Assembly (NCBI GenBank): GCA_023392185.1
Contig: JAEVZP010000220.1
Location: 1 to 28,904 of the forward strand
Length of the DNA stretch: 28,904 nucleotides
Source of the DNA: Bacteroidota bacterium
Lineage (GTDB): Bacteria; Bacteroidota; Bacteroidia; Chitinophagales; Chitinophagaceae
Direction: 5' to 3'
Position numbers and translations under genes: made by a program
Notes under the pieces: generated by a model
Told to the model about the DNA's origin: nothing
What the model saw: only the letters and a program-made list of their open reading frames with translations
The model's database searches: none
Shown: one piece after another, positions 10,202 through 17,303 of the stretch
Position numbering within the stretch: the stretch's first letter is position 1
How the letters are laid out: every line of letters begins with the position of its first letter

Positions 10202-10268
10202 GGCTACAAGTAAAACGCCTGCCTGTCAGTTTTTAAAAAACTGACAGGCAGGCGTTTTACTTGTAGCC
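10202..10268. terminator. 67-nt perfect inverted repeat between asnS and holA
   Basis: The arms 10202-10234 and 10236-10268 are exact reverse complements around a single central base. The arms carry GGCTACAAGTAAAACG and CGCCTGCCTGTCAG. The AAAA tract in the left arm and TTTT tract in the right flank a GC-rich stem, as in bidirectional intrinsic terminators. The element sits 28 bases after the asnS stop and 18 bases before the holA stop, so it can serve both converging genes. The stem is much longer than needed for termination. Confidence 0.85.
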
Positions 10269-10286
10269 GGAAATTCCGCATCTTTT

Positions 10287-11303
10287 TTATAACCCCAGGA
10301 CCACTTCCAGCCGCGCACAGAGTTCGCGCAGGATTTCGCCTTCGCTTTCCCGGCTGCCAATGCCCACAAAATGCTCCGAGGCGGTGGCGAGCAGCAGCAG
10401 AATTTCTTCCAGCCGTTCGCGCCCGATTTGCCGGCTTTCGCCGATAAGTCTTTTGGCATAACCGGCACTCGTGGTACCGAGCAATTTCTCAAAGCCGGGC
10501 ATCCCGGCATCTACAAAAGAAGCACTGTAGAGCTTGGCATAATGACTGTAGAAAGTGCCCAGCACGAGCGGCAAAGGAGCCACTTTGGGATTGGCCACAA
10601 AATGCCGCAGCATCTCGTAGCGCCGCTGGGTACCCTGCTGGGTAAAAACCTTTGGGAAGTCAAATACATTGTATTCCCGGCCACTGCTGATAAACCGTTG
10701 GATCAGGGCGGCGGTGAGCGCCTTTTCGTCCGGCACGTTGATGCGCACCTTCTCAATTTCGTTGGCGATTTTTTGCAGCTCTGCACCCAGCAGAGAAGTC
10801 AGCAACTGTGCTTCTTCCAGCCCCACCGCAAAACCGGTATTGTGGCCATAAGTTATGATCCAGCCCGGCACATCCTCCTCTTTGAGGCGGGCAGCATGCA
10901 CATGCACCACCGTATCGAGCTTTTTGGCCAGGGCCGGCAGTTTGCTGCGCCCGTCTATCTTCTTAAAACGGTGCTCGATATAAAGCCGCGTGGTGGGCGA
11001 CGGGTTTTCAAAATACGACGCGAGGTCATTGAGGCTGTCCAGTTGTGCCGCGTCACGCAGCATCACGACCTGAAATTCCGAAAACATCGGAAAGCGCCGG
11101 CAGGTGCTCAGCACTTCCTGCACACTCGTTTCTTTGCCATAGAGCGTCAGCAGGTTAAAGTCACGCTCGGCCTCCGGCAGCAGATTTTCGTAAGCGGCGG
11201 TAATGCGGTCGATATCATAGGGCTCTTCGCCGTCGGCCAGACATACAAGTGGCGCTTTGCCCTGCGAAAGGTCTTTAAGAAGTACGGCGGCGGAGACGAT
11301 CAT
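10287..11303 (-). CDS. holA: DNA polymerase III subunit delta
   Basis: HolA is the delta subunit of the clamp loader and opens the sliding clamp. I start it at the ATG at 11303 (338 residues), which gives the normal size and places the first strand VCLADGEEPYDIDRI (about 20-34) as in the family. Upstream in-frame sequence to 11501 looks non-coding. Landmarks include YGKETSVQEVLSTCRRFPMFSEFQVVMLRDA (compare the typical PFF/RRLVVVR segment) and the later LLGAELQKIANEIEKV (compare G.DL..L..EL.KL). A C-terminal helical collar follows. Delta lacks Walker motifs, and none are present here. An imperfect promoter-like box (CAATTTTG on the minus strand, about 11313-11320) lies just upstream. Confidence 0.88.
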   Translation of the reverse strand: MIVSAAVLLKDLSQGKAPLVCLADGEEPYDIDRITAAYENLLPEAERDFNLLTLYGKETSVQEVLSTCRRFPMFSEFQVVMLRDAAQLDSLNDLASYFENPSPTTRLYIEHRFKKIDGRSKLPALAKKLDTVVHVHAARLKEEDVPGWIITYGHNTGFAVGLEEAQLLTSLLGAELQKIANEIEKVRINVPDEKALTAALIQRFISSGREYNVFDFPKVFTQQGTQRRYEMLRHFVANPKVAPLPLVLGTFYSHYAKLYSASFVDAGMPGFEKLLGTTSAGYAKRLIGESRQIGRERLEEILLLLATASEHFVGIGSRESEGEILRELCARLEVVLGL

Positions 11304-11628
11304 AGCGGCCACAAAATTGCAGTTTTCCAATCGGTTTGGACGATAAAAAACACCAGATGACACTTCGTGCCCGAATCGCCTGCTCCTTGCGGGTCTTTTA
11401 ATGATTACCGGACCGGTGACACGGTAATTTTTCCGGAAATCCGGCACGAAAAGGGTCTTGTTTTGGACGCGCAATCGGTGGGCAGTCGGCGGCAGGAGCA
11501 CAAGAAGCGATGTTCCGGAGCGTTAAAGCGATGTTCCGGAGCGTTAAAACTGTTTAGAGAAGGCATCAAAACTGTGAGCGGCTTCTTATTTTGCAACTTG
11601 GTATTGTGCCACCCATCCCTTTTTCTTT
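11304..11628. other. Divergent intergenic region between holA and the coiled-coil gene
   Basis: These 325 bases separate two divergent genes. They hold one TTTCCGGAAA palindrome (11430-11439), a perfect 21-bp tandem duplication (11505-11546) and weak promoter-like boxes near both starts: CAATTTTG on the minus strand near 11316, and TTATTTTG on the plus strand near 11586. I see no credible small gene. The open frames crossing it have no recognisable protein features. Confidence 0.6.
11505..11546 (+). repeat. Two perfect 21-bp tandem copies
   Basis: The unit AAGCGATGTTCCGGAGCGTTA occurs as two exact adjacent copies, 11505-11525 and 11526-11546, about 80 bases before the start of the coiled-coil membrane protein gene. 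Each contains a TTCCGGAG core, one base from half of the recurrent palindrome. It could be a duplicated binding site or a slippage product. Confidence 0.85.
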
Positions 11629-12642
11629 ATGAGCGACTACCCAAACATGCCCCCTGCCGGCGTGCCCAACGACCCGCCCAACCGGCCCGATCTGACACCA
11701 CCGCCTTCTTCGGCCTATGGTGCACCGCCGCCGCCACCGCCCAAGCGCAACAACCTGTGGTGGCTTCCCTGGCTGATCGTAGCGCTGCTCGGCGGCACGG
11801 TCATCTTCCTGCTGCAAAACAAAAACAAGATCGAAGACCGCAACGACCAGCTCGTTGAGCAAACGGCCAAAGCCGATTCTTCTTATAAAGCTGTTGACAT
11901 CGAATATCAGGCGGCGCTTGCCCGCCTTGATGAACTGGTGTCGCGCAATGAAGAAATGGCCCGGCAGATGGTCAACAAAAACGGCGAAGTGGACAAGCTG
12001 AAAGCCGAAATCGAAGGGCTGCTGCGCAAAAGCAACCGCAGCGCTGAAGAAAACGACCGGGCGCAGAAGCTCATCCGTCAGCTGAACGAGAAAACCCGCA
12101 GCTACGAGCGCCGCATCGCCGAGCTGGAAGCCGAAAATGCTACCCTTTCGACCCGCAATACCGGCCTGGCCCGCGAGCGCGACTCGACCCTGACCGAAAA
12201 CGCCGGCCTGCAACAAAAGGTCAAGCTGGGCGCCGTGCTGCATGCTTCCAACATTCGCATGATTCCGATTGACCTGCGCCGGGGCGGCAAGAAAGAAAAA
12301 GAAACCACCAAGGCCCGCCGCGTGGATCTGATGCGCATTCTTTTTGACATCGACGAAAACCGCATTGCCGAAAGCGGTCGGAAAGATATTTACATCCGCA
12401 TCATCGGCCCCGACGGTCGCCCGATCTCCGATGCGACTATTGGCTCCGGCGTGACCACGGGCGCAGATGGCAGCGTCATCGAGTACTCGCTGCAAAAGCA
12501 GGTGATGCTCAACCAGAACGAGCGTGCCCGCGATGTGTCTATTGACTGGTCTCAGGCTGATGAGTTTGAGAAAGGAACCTATGAAATCCAGATTTTCAAT
12601 GAAGGATTTTTGATTGGCTCCGGTAACGTAACGCTGCGCTAA
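11629..12642 (+). CDS. Proline-rich, single-pass membrane protein with coiled coil
   Basis: A 337-residue protein that I cannot assign to a named family, although similar unnamed proteins are common in Bacteroidota. The order of parts is clear. A cytoplasmic N-terminus rich in Pro and Asn ends in a run of seven prolines (32-38). One membrane helix follows (WWLPWLIVALLGGTVIFLL, about 44-62). A long charged coiled coil runs over about 63-200 (heptads in QKLIRQLNEKTRSYERRIAEL). The C-terminal domain (about 205-337) is predicted periplasmic and beta-rich, with FDIDENRIAESGRKDIYIRIIGPDG and a final FNEGFLIGSGNVTL. The architecture suggests an envelope scaffold or sensor. The ATG at 11629 is the only sensible start. 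A strong terminator follows the gene, so it is probably monocistronic. Confidence 0.85.
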   Translation: MSDYPNMPPAGVPNDPPNRPDLTPPPSSAYGAPPPPPPKRNNLWWLPWLIVALLGGTVIFLLQNKNKIEDRNDQLVEQTAKADSSYKAVDIEYQAALARLDELVSRNEEMARQMVNKNGEVDKLKAEIEGLLRKSNRSAEENDRAQKLIRQLNEKTRSYERRIAELEAENATLSTRNTGLARERDSTLTENAGLQQKVKLGAVLHASNIRMIPIDLRRGGKKEKETTKARRVDLMRILFDIDENRIAESGRKDIYIRIIGPDGRPISDATIGSGVTTGADGSVIEYSLQKQVMLNQNERARDVSIDWSQADEFEKGTYEIQIFNEGFLIGSGNVTLR

Positions 12643-12665
12643 GCCTTATTCCCGGCAATCTTTTT

Positions 12666-12700
12666 GCGCCGCCTGCCCTTTCCGGCAGGCGGCGCTTTTT
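12666..12700 (+). terminator. Intrinsic terminator after the coiled-coil gene
   Basis: Perfect 12-bp GC-rich arms GCGCCGCCTGCC (12666-12677) and GGCAGGCGGCGC (12684-12695) with a 6-base loop, followed directly by TTTTT. It lies 23 bases after the stop codon. This is a textbook Rho-independent terminator for the plus strand. Confidence 0.93.
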
Positions 12701-12846
12701 ATGGGAGTGCGCATCACTCCTGTCTTTCTCCGGCTGTGGCTGTTGTCTGTTGTATTGGTAACGAAAACTTAACCCGTTGTGGCCCTGTAGCAGGACCGTT
12801 TCTGCCTAACATTGCATTTAAATCCTTTTTTTAAAGCCTTCCGGCC

Positions 12847-13542
12847 ATGTCTCAGGAAACTTCTGCTGCCAAAATTCTGATTGTAGATGACGAGCCCGAC
12901 ATCACCGAGTTTATCGCCTACAGTCTTCGCTCCAAAGGCTACGTCACCGAGACAGCCCGCGACGGCATAGAAGCGCTGCGCAGGGCCCGGGATTTCCGGC
13001 CCGACCTCATCCTGCTTGATGTAATGATGCCCCGCAAAGACGGCTTTGAGACCCTGCAGGACCTGCGCCGGCTACCCGACTTTGAACAAACCGCCATTCT
13101 TTTTCTGACGGCGCTGAGCGATGAGAAGTCAGAGATTGAGGGACTGCGCCTTGGTGCCGACGACTACATTGCCAAACCCATTAAGCCGGAACTGCTGGCT
13201 ACGCGCATCTCGGCGGCCCTGCGCCGCACCCGCAAAGAGGAGCAGCCGGAGCAGCCGCTTACTTTCGGCGACCTGTGCATCGACCGGATGCGCTTTGCGG
13301 TTACCTATAAGGGCGCGGAGATTATCCTGGCCAAAAAAGAGTTTGAGTTGTTGCACCTGCTTGCTTCCAGTCCCGGCCGGGTGTTTTTGCGCCACGAGAT
13401 TCTCCAACGCGTGTGGGGCGCTGAGGTCATTGTGGTGGACCGGACGATCGACGTGCACGTCCGAAAAATCCGGCAGAAGGCCGGGGTGGATCTTATTACA
13501 ACTGTCAAAGGGGTGGGTTATAAGTTTGAGATGAATGCCTGA
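12847..13542 (+). CDS. OmpR/PhoB-family response regulator
   Basis: A 231-residue DNA-binding response regulator. The receiver domain (about 8-122) has the acidic pair D15-E16 after ILIVDD, the phosphoacceptor D58 in LILLDVMMP, the switch T88 in LFLTAL and the conserved K110 in ADDYIAKPI, so it looks fully functional. The winged-helix trans_reg_C domain (about 135-230) contains KKEFELLHLLASSPGRVFLR, DRTIDVHVRKIRQK and the final TVKGVGYKFE. The downstream histidine kinase gene is almost adjacent and is surely its partner. The pair resembles PhoB-PhoR and other Bacteroidota envelope or phosphate regulators. The inducing signal cannot be read from sequence. A weak box, TAACATTG, lies about 40 bases upstream. 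Confidence 0.94.
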   Translation: MSQETSAAKILIVDDEPDITEFIAYSLRSKGYVTETARDGIEALRRARDFRPDLILLDVMMPRKDGFETLQDLRRLPDFEQTAILFLTALSDEKSEIEGLRLGADDYIAKPIKPELLATRISAALRRTRKEEQPEQPLTFGDLCIDRMRFAVTYKGAEIILAKKEFELLHLLASSPGRVFLRHEILQRVWGAEVIVVDRTIDVHVRKIRQKAGVDLITTVKGVGYKFEMNA

Positions 13543-13656
13543 AAACGGTTGTGTCCGGAGAAGCGCCTTTTACGTCATTTCTAAACCTGCCTGTCTATCA
13601 ATTTCAAAACCAAAAACACCTCTCCGCAGCAGCTTTCAGCCGCTACAGCGCTGATA

Positions 13657-14643
13657 TTGGCGGTACTCAACGGTGGGTGGACAGCACTGGTGTTGCCGCG
13701 CCCGTGGATGGCTGCGCTCGTGTTTGCCGGAACGTTTCTGGTGGCCTACGGCATCTATTTCTATACCCTGCAAACCTTTATTTACCGGAAAATAAAGGTG
13801 ATTTACAAGTTTATCTTCCAGACCAAGGCTACCAAAAGAGAAGCTTTTTTTTACAACAGCATCCTGCCGCAGAAATCTATTGAAGACGTAGCCCGCGATG
13901 TGGCGCAATGGGCCGAGCAGCGGAAAGACGAGATTGACCTGCTGAAACAAAACGAGTCGTTTCGCAAAGAATTTTTGATGAACCTCGCCCATGAGCTGCG
14001 CACACCCATCTTTACCGCGCAAGGTTATGTGGATACCCTGCTGAACGGCGCGCTGACCGATCCGGAAGTCAATGTGCGCTTCTTGACCAACGCAGCCCGC
14101 AGTATTGGGCGGCTGGTGCGTCTGGTAGATGACCTGAACGAAATTTCCAAGCTTGAATCCGGCAGCATTCCGGTGGTAGAGGAGGTTTTTGTGATTCAGG
14201 AACTGGTGCGCGAAGTGTATGAAGAGCTGGAGATGCAGGCAGCCGAAAAACTAATGCACCTGACCCTGAAGCAAGGCACCGAAGGGGGCATTGAAGTGCG
14301 CGCCGACCGTCCCAAAATCCGGCAGGTGCTGACCAACCTGGTGGAAAACGCCATTAAATACGGCAACGAGGGCGGTACCGTTGTTACCGGCTGCTACCTG
14401 ACCGACGGGCAGCGCGTATATATCGACATCTCAGACAACGGACCCGGCATTGCCGGCGTGCACCTGCCGCGGCTGTTTGAGCGTTTTTACCGGGTGGATA
14501 AAAGCCGCAACCGGCAGGTGGGCGGGACCGGACTGGGGCTGGCTATCGTAAAACACCTGGTGGAAGCCCACGGCCAGACCATTACAGTGCGCAGCAAGCC
14601 CGGTGTAGGTTCTTCTTTTGGATTTACCCTGCGGAAGGGGTAG
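13657..14643 (+). CDS. PhoR-like sensor histidine kinase
   Basis: Membrane sensor kinase for the preceding regulator. From the TTG at 13657 it has 328 residues. One strong membrane helix covers about 17-40, followed by FIYRKIKVIYKFIFQTKATKRE, typical of Bacteroidota PhoR-like kinases (given here by its cores FIYRKIKVIYKFI and QTKATKRE). The HisKA box is NLAHELRTPI with H112 as phosphoacceptor. The ATPase domain has the N box NLVENAIKYGNEG, G1 DNGPGI, an F box FERFYRVDKS and G2 GGTGLGLAI. No sensor domain of note is present. The same frame continues upstream to 13585 and encodes a good first membrane helix (LSAATALILAVLNGG), but no ATG, GTG or TTG precedes that helix. The true start is therefore uncertain. 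Confidence 0.9.
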   Translation: MAVLNGGWTALVLPRPWMAALVFAGTFLVAYGIYFYTLQTFIYRKIKVIYKFIFQTKATKREAFFYNSILPQKSIEDVARDVAQWAEQRKDEIDLLKQNESFRKEFLMNLAHELRTPIFTAQGYVDTLLNGALTDPEVNVRFLTNAARSIGRLVRLVDDLNEISKLESGSIPVVEEVFVIQELVREVYEELEMQAAEKLMHLTLKQGTEGGIEVRADRPKIRQVLTNLVENAIKYGNEGGTVVTGCYLTDGQRVYIDISDNGPGIAGVHLPRLFERFYRVDKSRNRQVGGTGLGLAIVKHLVEAHGQTITVRSKPGVGSSFGFTLRKG

Positions 14644-14803
14644 CTGTTTTGGATGGCATCCATCGTGTTTGATGCTATAGGGGCAGGATTCAGTTGTCAT
14701 TAGTGCTCCCGTTTTTCTGCAGCGCCACTTCCTGCCTCCTGACACCGGGTCCCCGGGTTCCACCCCAGTTTCTAACTTCTGATCCCTAACTCTCAAACCC
14801 CCT

Positions 14804-14811
14804 TACCTTTG
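14804..14811 (+). promoter_or_regulatory. Bacteroidota -7 promoter box upstream of icd
   Basis: TACCTTTG is a full match to TAnnTTTG and lies 46 bases before the icd start. The flanks TTACCTTTGCGGCG repeat almost exactly the box before ppa. No clear -33 TTTG is visible. The sequence just upstream is TAACTCC-like degenerate spacer text. Confidence 0.6.
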
Positions 14812-14857
14812 CGGCGATTTTTCGACGCGACACTCCAAACATTTCCCACCAAGACTC

Positions 14858-16129
14858 ATGACTGCGCAACGCATTACAATGGCCAACGGCCGTCTCAACG
14901 TTCCCGACCATCCCATTATTCCTTTTATTGAAGGCGACGGCATTGGGCCCGACGTGTGGCGCGCGGCACGTCGTGTGTTTGACGCAGCGGTAGAGACCAC
15001 CTACGGCGGAAAGCGCAAAATCGAGTGGATCGAAATGCTGGCCGGCGAAAAAGCCCACAATCAGACCGGCGAGTGGCTTCCGGCCCAAACACTGGACATG
15101 GCCAGGGAATACATTGTTTCTATCAAAGGACCACTGACCACCCCGGTGGGCGGCGGCATTCGCTCGCTCAACGTGGCCCTGCGACAGGAACTGGACCTCT
15201 ACGCCTGCGTGCGCCCGGTGCAGTGGTTCCGCGGCGTCCCATCGCCGGTATGCCATCCGGAAGATGTGGACATGGTGATTTTCCGGGAAAATACCGAAGA
15301 TATCTACGCCGGCATTGAGTTTAAGAGCGGCACGCCTGAAGCCGCCAAACTACTGAAGTTCTTGCAGGAAGAAATGGGCGTTTCCGACGCCATCCGTTTT
15401 CCGGAATCTTCTTCTTTTGGCATCAAACCGGTATCGCGCGAAGGCACCGAGCGGCTTGTACGCGCAGCCATCCTGCATGCCATCAACCATAAGAACCCGT
15501 CGGTGACGCTGGTGCACAAAGGCAATATCATGAAGTTCACCGAAGGCGGCTTCAAGACCTGGGGCTACGAGCTGGCCACCCGCGAATTTGGCGATCAGGT
15601 ATATACCTGGGAGCAGTGGGAGGCTACCCAGAAAGCCGAAGGCGAAGCAGCAGCCAATAAAGAATTGAAATCGGCAGAACTGGAAGGAAAAGTGATCATC
15701 AAAGACGTGATTGCCGACAACTTCCTGCAGCAAATCCTCATTGCACCGAAAGACTTCTCGGTTATTGCCACCCTCAACCTCAATGGCGACTATATCTCCG
15801 ATGCCCTGGCGGCTGAGGTAGGCGGTATTGGGATTGCGCCGGGCGCCAACATCAACTATAACACCGGATACGCTGTTTTTGAAGCCACCCACGGCACTGC
15901 GCCCCGCTTTGCCAACACCGACACGATGAACCCGTCTTCGCTGATCCTGAGCGGCGTGATGATGTTGCAATACATAGGCTGGAACGAGGCTGCCGACCGA
16001 ATCGTTAGCGCGCTGAAAACGGCCATTTCCCGTAAACGCGTTACCATCGATTTCTACAAGCTGATGCATGACGCCACACTGCTGAAAACAAGCGAGTTTG
16101 CAGAGGAAATCATCAAAAACCTCGACTAA
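14858..16129 (+). CDS. icd: Isocitrate dehydrogenase, homodimeric type
   Basis: Oxidatively decarboxylates isocitrate to 2-oxoglutarate in the citric acid cycle. At 423 residues it matches the E. coli Icd type and not the larger monomeric enzyme. Landmarks are EGDGIGPDVW (25-34), GGGIRSLNVALRQELDLY (98-115, S103 aligning with the regulatory serine of E. coli), FRENTEDIYAGIE (142-154), VHKGNIMKFTEGGF (219-232), NLNGDYISD with metal-binding D311 and D315, and ATHGTAPRF (343-351). The residues at the E. coli NADP-contact positions K344, Y345, Y391 and R395 are R350, F351, I397 and K401 by eye alignment, so cofactor choice needs care. Two positive charges remain, which I take to favour NADP. It overlaps deoC by one base. 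Confidence 0.93.
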   Translation: MTAQRITMANGRLNVPDHPIIPFIEGDGIGPDVWRAARRVFDAAVETTYGGKRKIEWIEMLAGEKAHNQTGEWLPAQTLDMAREYIVSIKGPLTTPVGGGIRSLNVALRQELDLYACVRPVQWFRGVPSPVCHPEDVDMVIFRENTEDIYAGIEFKSGTPEAAKLLKFLQEEMGVSDAIRFPESSSFGIKPVSREGTERLVRAAILHAINHKNPSVTLVHKGNIMKFTEGGFKTWGYELATREFGDQVYTWEQWEATQKAEGEAAANKELKSAELEGKVIIKDVIADNFLQQILIAPKDFSVIATLNLNGDYISDALAAEVGGIGIAPGANINYNTGYAVFEATHGTAPRFANTDTMNPSSLILSGVMMLQYIGWNEAADRIVSALKTAISRKRVTIDFYKLMHDATLLKTSEFAEEIIKNLD

Positions 16130-16809
16130 TGGACACCCGCACGCTGGCTGCCGCCATCGACCACACGGCGCTGAAGCCCAACCTGACTACCAGCGACATC
16201 GCGCAGCTGTGTGAAGAAGCCATTCTCCACCGCTTTGCGGCCGTTTGCGTGCCGCCCTGCTACGTACGCATGGCTGGTGGATTGCTTGAAGATTCCGGAA
16301 TTAGCGTGGCTACGGTCATTGGTTTCCCACTGGGTTACAACACGGCTGCGGCCAAGGTGGGCGAAACGGTGGACGCACTCGAGAACGGCGTCCATGAAAT
16401 CGACCTCGTGCATAACATCAGTCTCATTAAATCGGGCGATTTTGAAGATGCGGCTGCCGAAGTGCACGAGATCACTGAACTGGTACACGGGCGTGGCAAA
16501 ATCATCAAAGTCATTCTGGAAACCTCTTATCTGGACAAGGCTGAGATCATCCGCTGCTGTCGTTTGTATGGTAGCTTGGGTGTGGATTTTGTTAAAACTT
16601 CTACCGGCTTTTCGGGTGAAGGAGCCCGGGCAGAGACCGTTGCCCTGATGCGCCAAAGTTTGCCGGAAGGGGTTCAAATAAAGGCGTCAGGCGGCATCCG
16701 CACCTTTGAAGAAGCACAAGCGATGCTTCGGGCAGGCGCTACCCGCCTCGGCTGCTCGGCCTCTGTGGCGATTCTGGAGGCGGCAGCTCATAAAACCTTT
16801 GGCGGTTAA
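16129..16809 (+). CDS. deoC: Deoxyribose-phosphate aldolase
   Basis: Cleaves 2-deoxyribose-5-phosphate to acetaldehyde and glyceraldehyde-3-phosphate in deoxynucleoside catabolism. The 226-residue product has the normal short DeoC length. The N-terminus reads IDHTALKPNLT (10-20). The Schiff-base lysine is K156 in VDFVKTSTGFS, the second active-site lysine is K185 in IKASGGIRT, and D92 in HEIDLV is the catalytic acid position. All three expected residues are present. Its ATG overlaps the icd stop (TAATG), which implies translational coupling. No other nucleoside-catabolism gene is nearby, so the arrangement reflects packing more than pathway. Confidence 0.95.
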   Translation: MDTRTLAAAIDHTALKPNLTTSDIAQLCEEAILHRFAAVCVPPCYVRMAGGLLEDSGISVATVIGFPLGYNTAAAKVGETVDALENGVHEIDLVHNISLIKSGDFEDAAAEVHEITELVHGRGKIIKVILETSYLDKAEIIRCCRLYGSLGVDFVKTSTGFSGEGARAETVALMRQSLPEGVQIKASGGIRTFEEAQAMLRAGATRLGCSASVAILEAAAHKTFGG

Positions 16810-16832
16810 CAGCGTCTAATGTCCGCTTTATC

Positions 16833-17303
16833 ATGAAAAAAATTCTCCTTTTCACCGCGCTGACGCTGTGCTCCGTCGCCCGGGCAGGTGCGCAGGACAC
16901 GGTTAAAAGAGCCGTTTTACCACCGCCGCCGGAAACGGGACAAGCGGAGCCCGATCACACGCCCGTTAAGGACGACAATGATGGTATCTACCGCGAAAAC
17001 ATCCTGCCGGTGGATCCACCTAAAAAAGTATATCGGGGCCTCATTCATTCGGGCCGGGGCTACCGGGTGCAAATCTATTCGGGCAACGATCGGGCAAAAG
17101 CCATTGCCGCCAAATCCAGTGTCATGCGGGTTTTTCCAAGCGTACGCACCTACCTGAGCTACTCGGCGCCGCAGTTTAAGGTCAAAGTTGGCGATTATAA
17201 AAGCCGTCAGGAAGCGGTGGACATGGCCCGCGTGCTCAAATCCTTTTTCAAGCCGGTGATGATCGTGCCGGATGTAATTGTGGTGAATTCTTTGAAGCAA
17301 TGA
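16833..17303 (+). CDS. Exported SPOR-domain-like protein
   Basis: A 156-residue exported protein. An N-terminal signal peptide is clear (MKKILLFTALTLCSVARAGA, residues 1-20, then QDT). A proline-rich, probably disordered part covers about 25-65. The C-terminal domain (about 73-155) has the SPOR-like pattern GYRVQIYSGNDRAKAIAAKS, then KVKVGDYKSRQEAVDMARVLKSFF. SPOR domains bind peptidoglycan strands lacking stem peptides, often at the division site, so a cell-wall role is the best inference. It starts 23 bases after deoC and overlaps the next gene by four bases (ATGA). Confidence 0.82.
   Translation: MKKILLFTALTLCSVARAGAQDTVKRAVLPPPPETGQAEPDHTPVKDDNDGIYRENILPVDPPKKVYRGLIHSGRGYRVQIYSGNDRAKAIAAKSSVMRVFPSVRTYLSYSAPQFKVKVGDYKSRQEAVDMARVLKSFFKPVMIVPDVIVVNSLKQ

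Noticed and set aside
11367..11858. Open plus-strand frame of 163 codons over the holA/coiled-coil spacer
   Set aside because: It overlaps the start of the clear coiled-coil gene, duplicates a Cys-Ser-Gly-Ala-Leu-Lys unit only because of the DNA tandem repeat, and has no protein-like features.
14644..14857. Search for a tRNA or small RNA in the spacer before icd
   Set aside because: There is only a small 5-bp hairpin (GATGG/CCATC), degenerate spacer text and a promoter box; no cloverleaf or T-loop motif is present.
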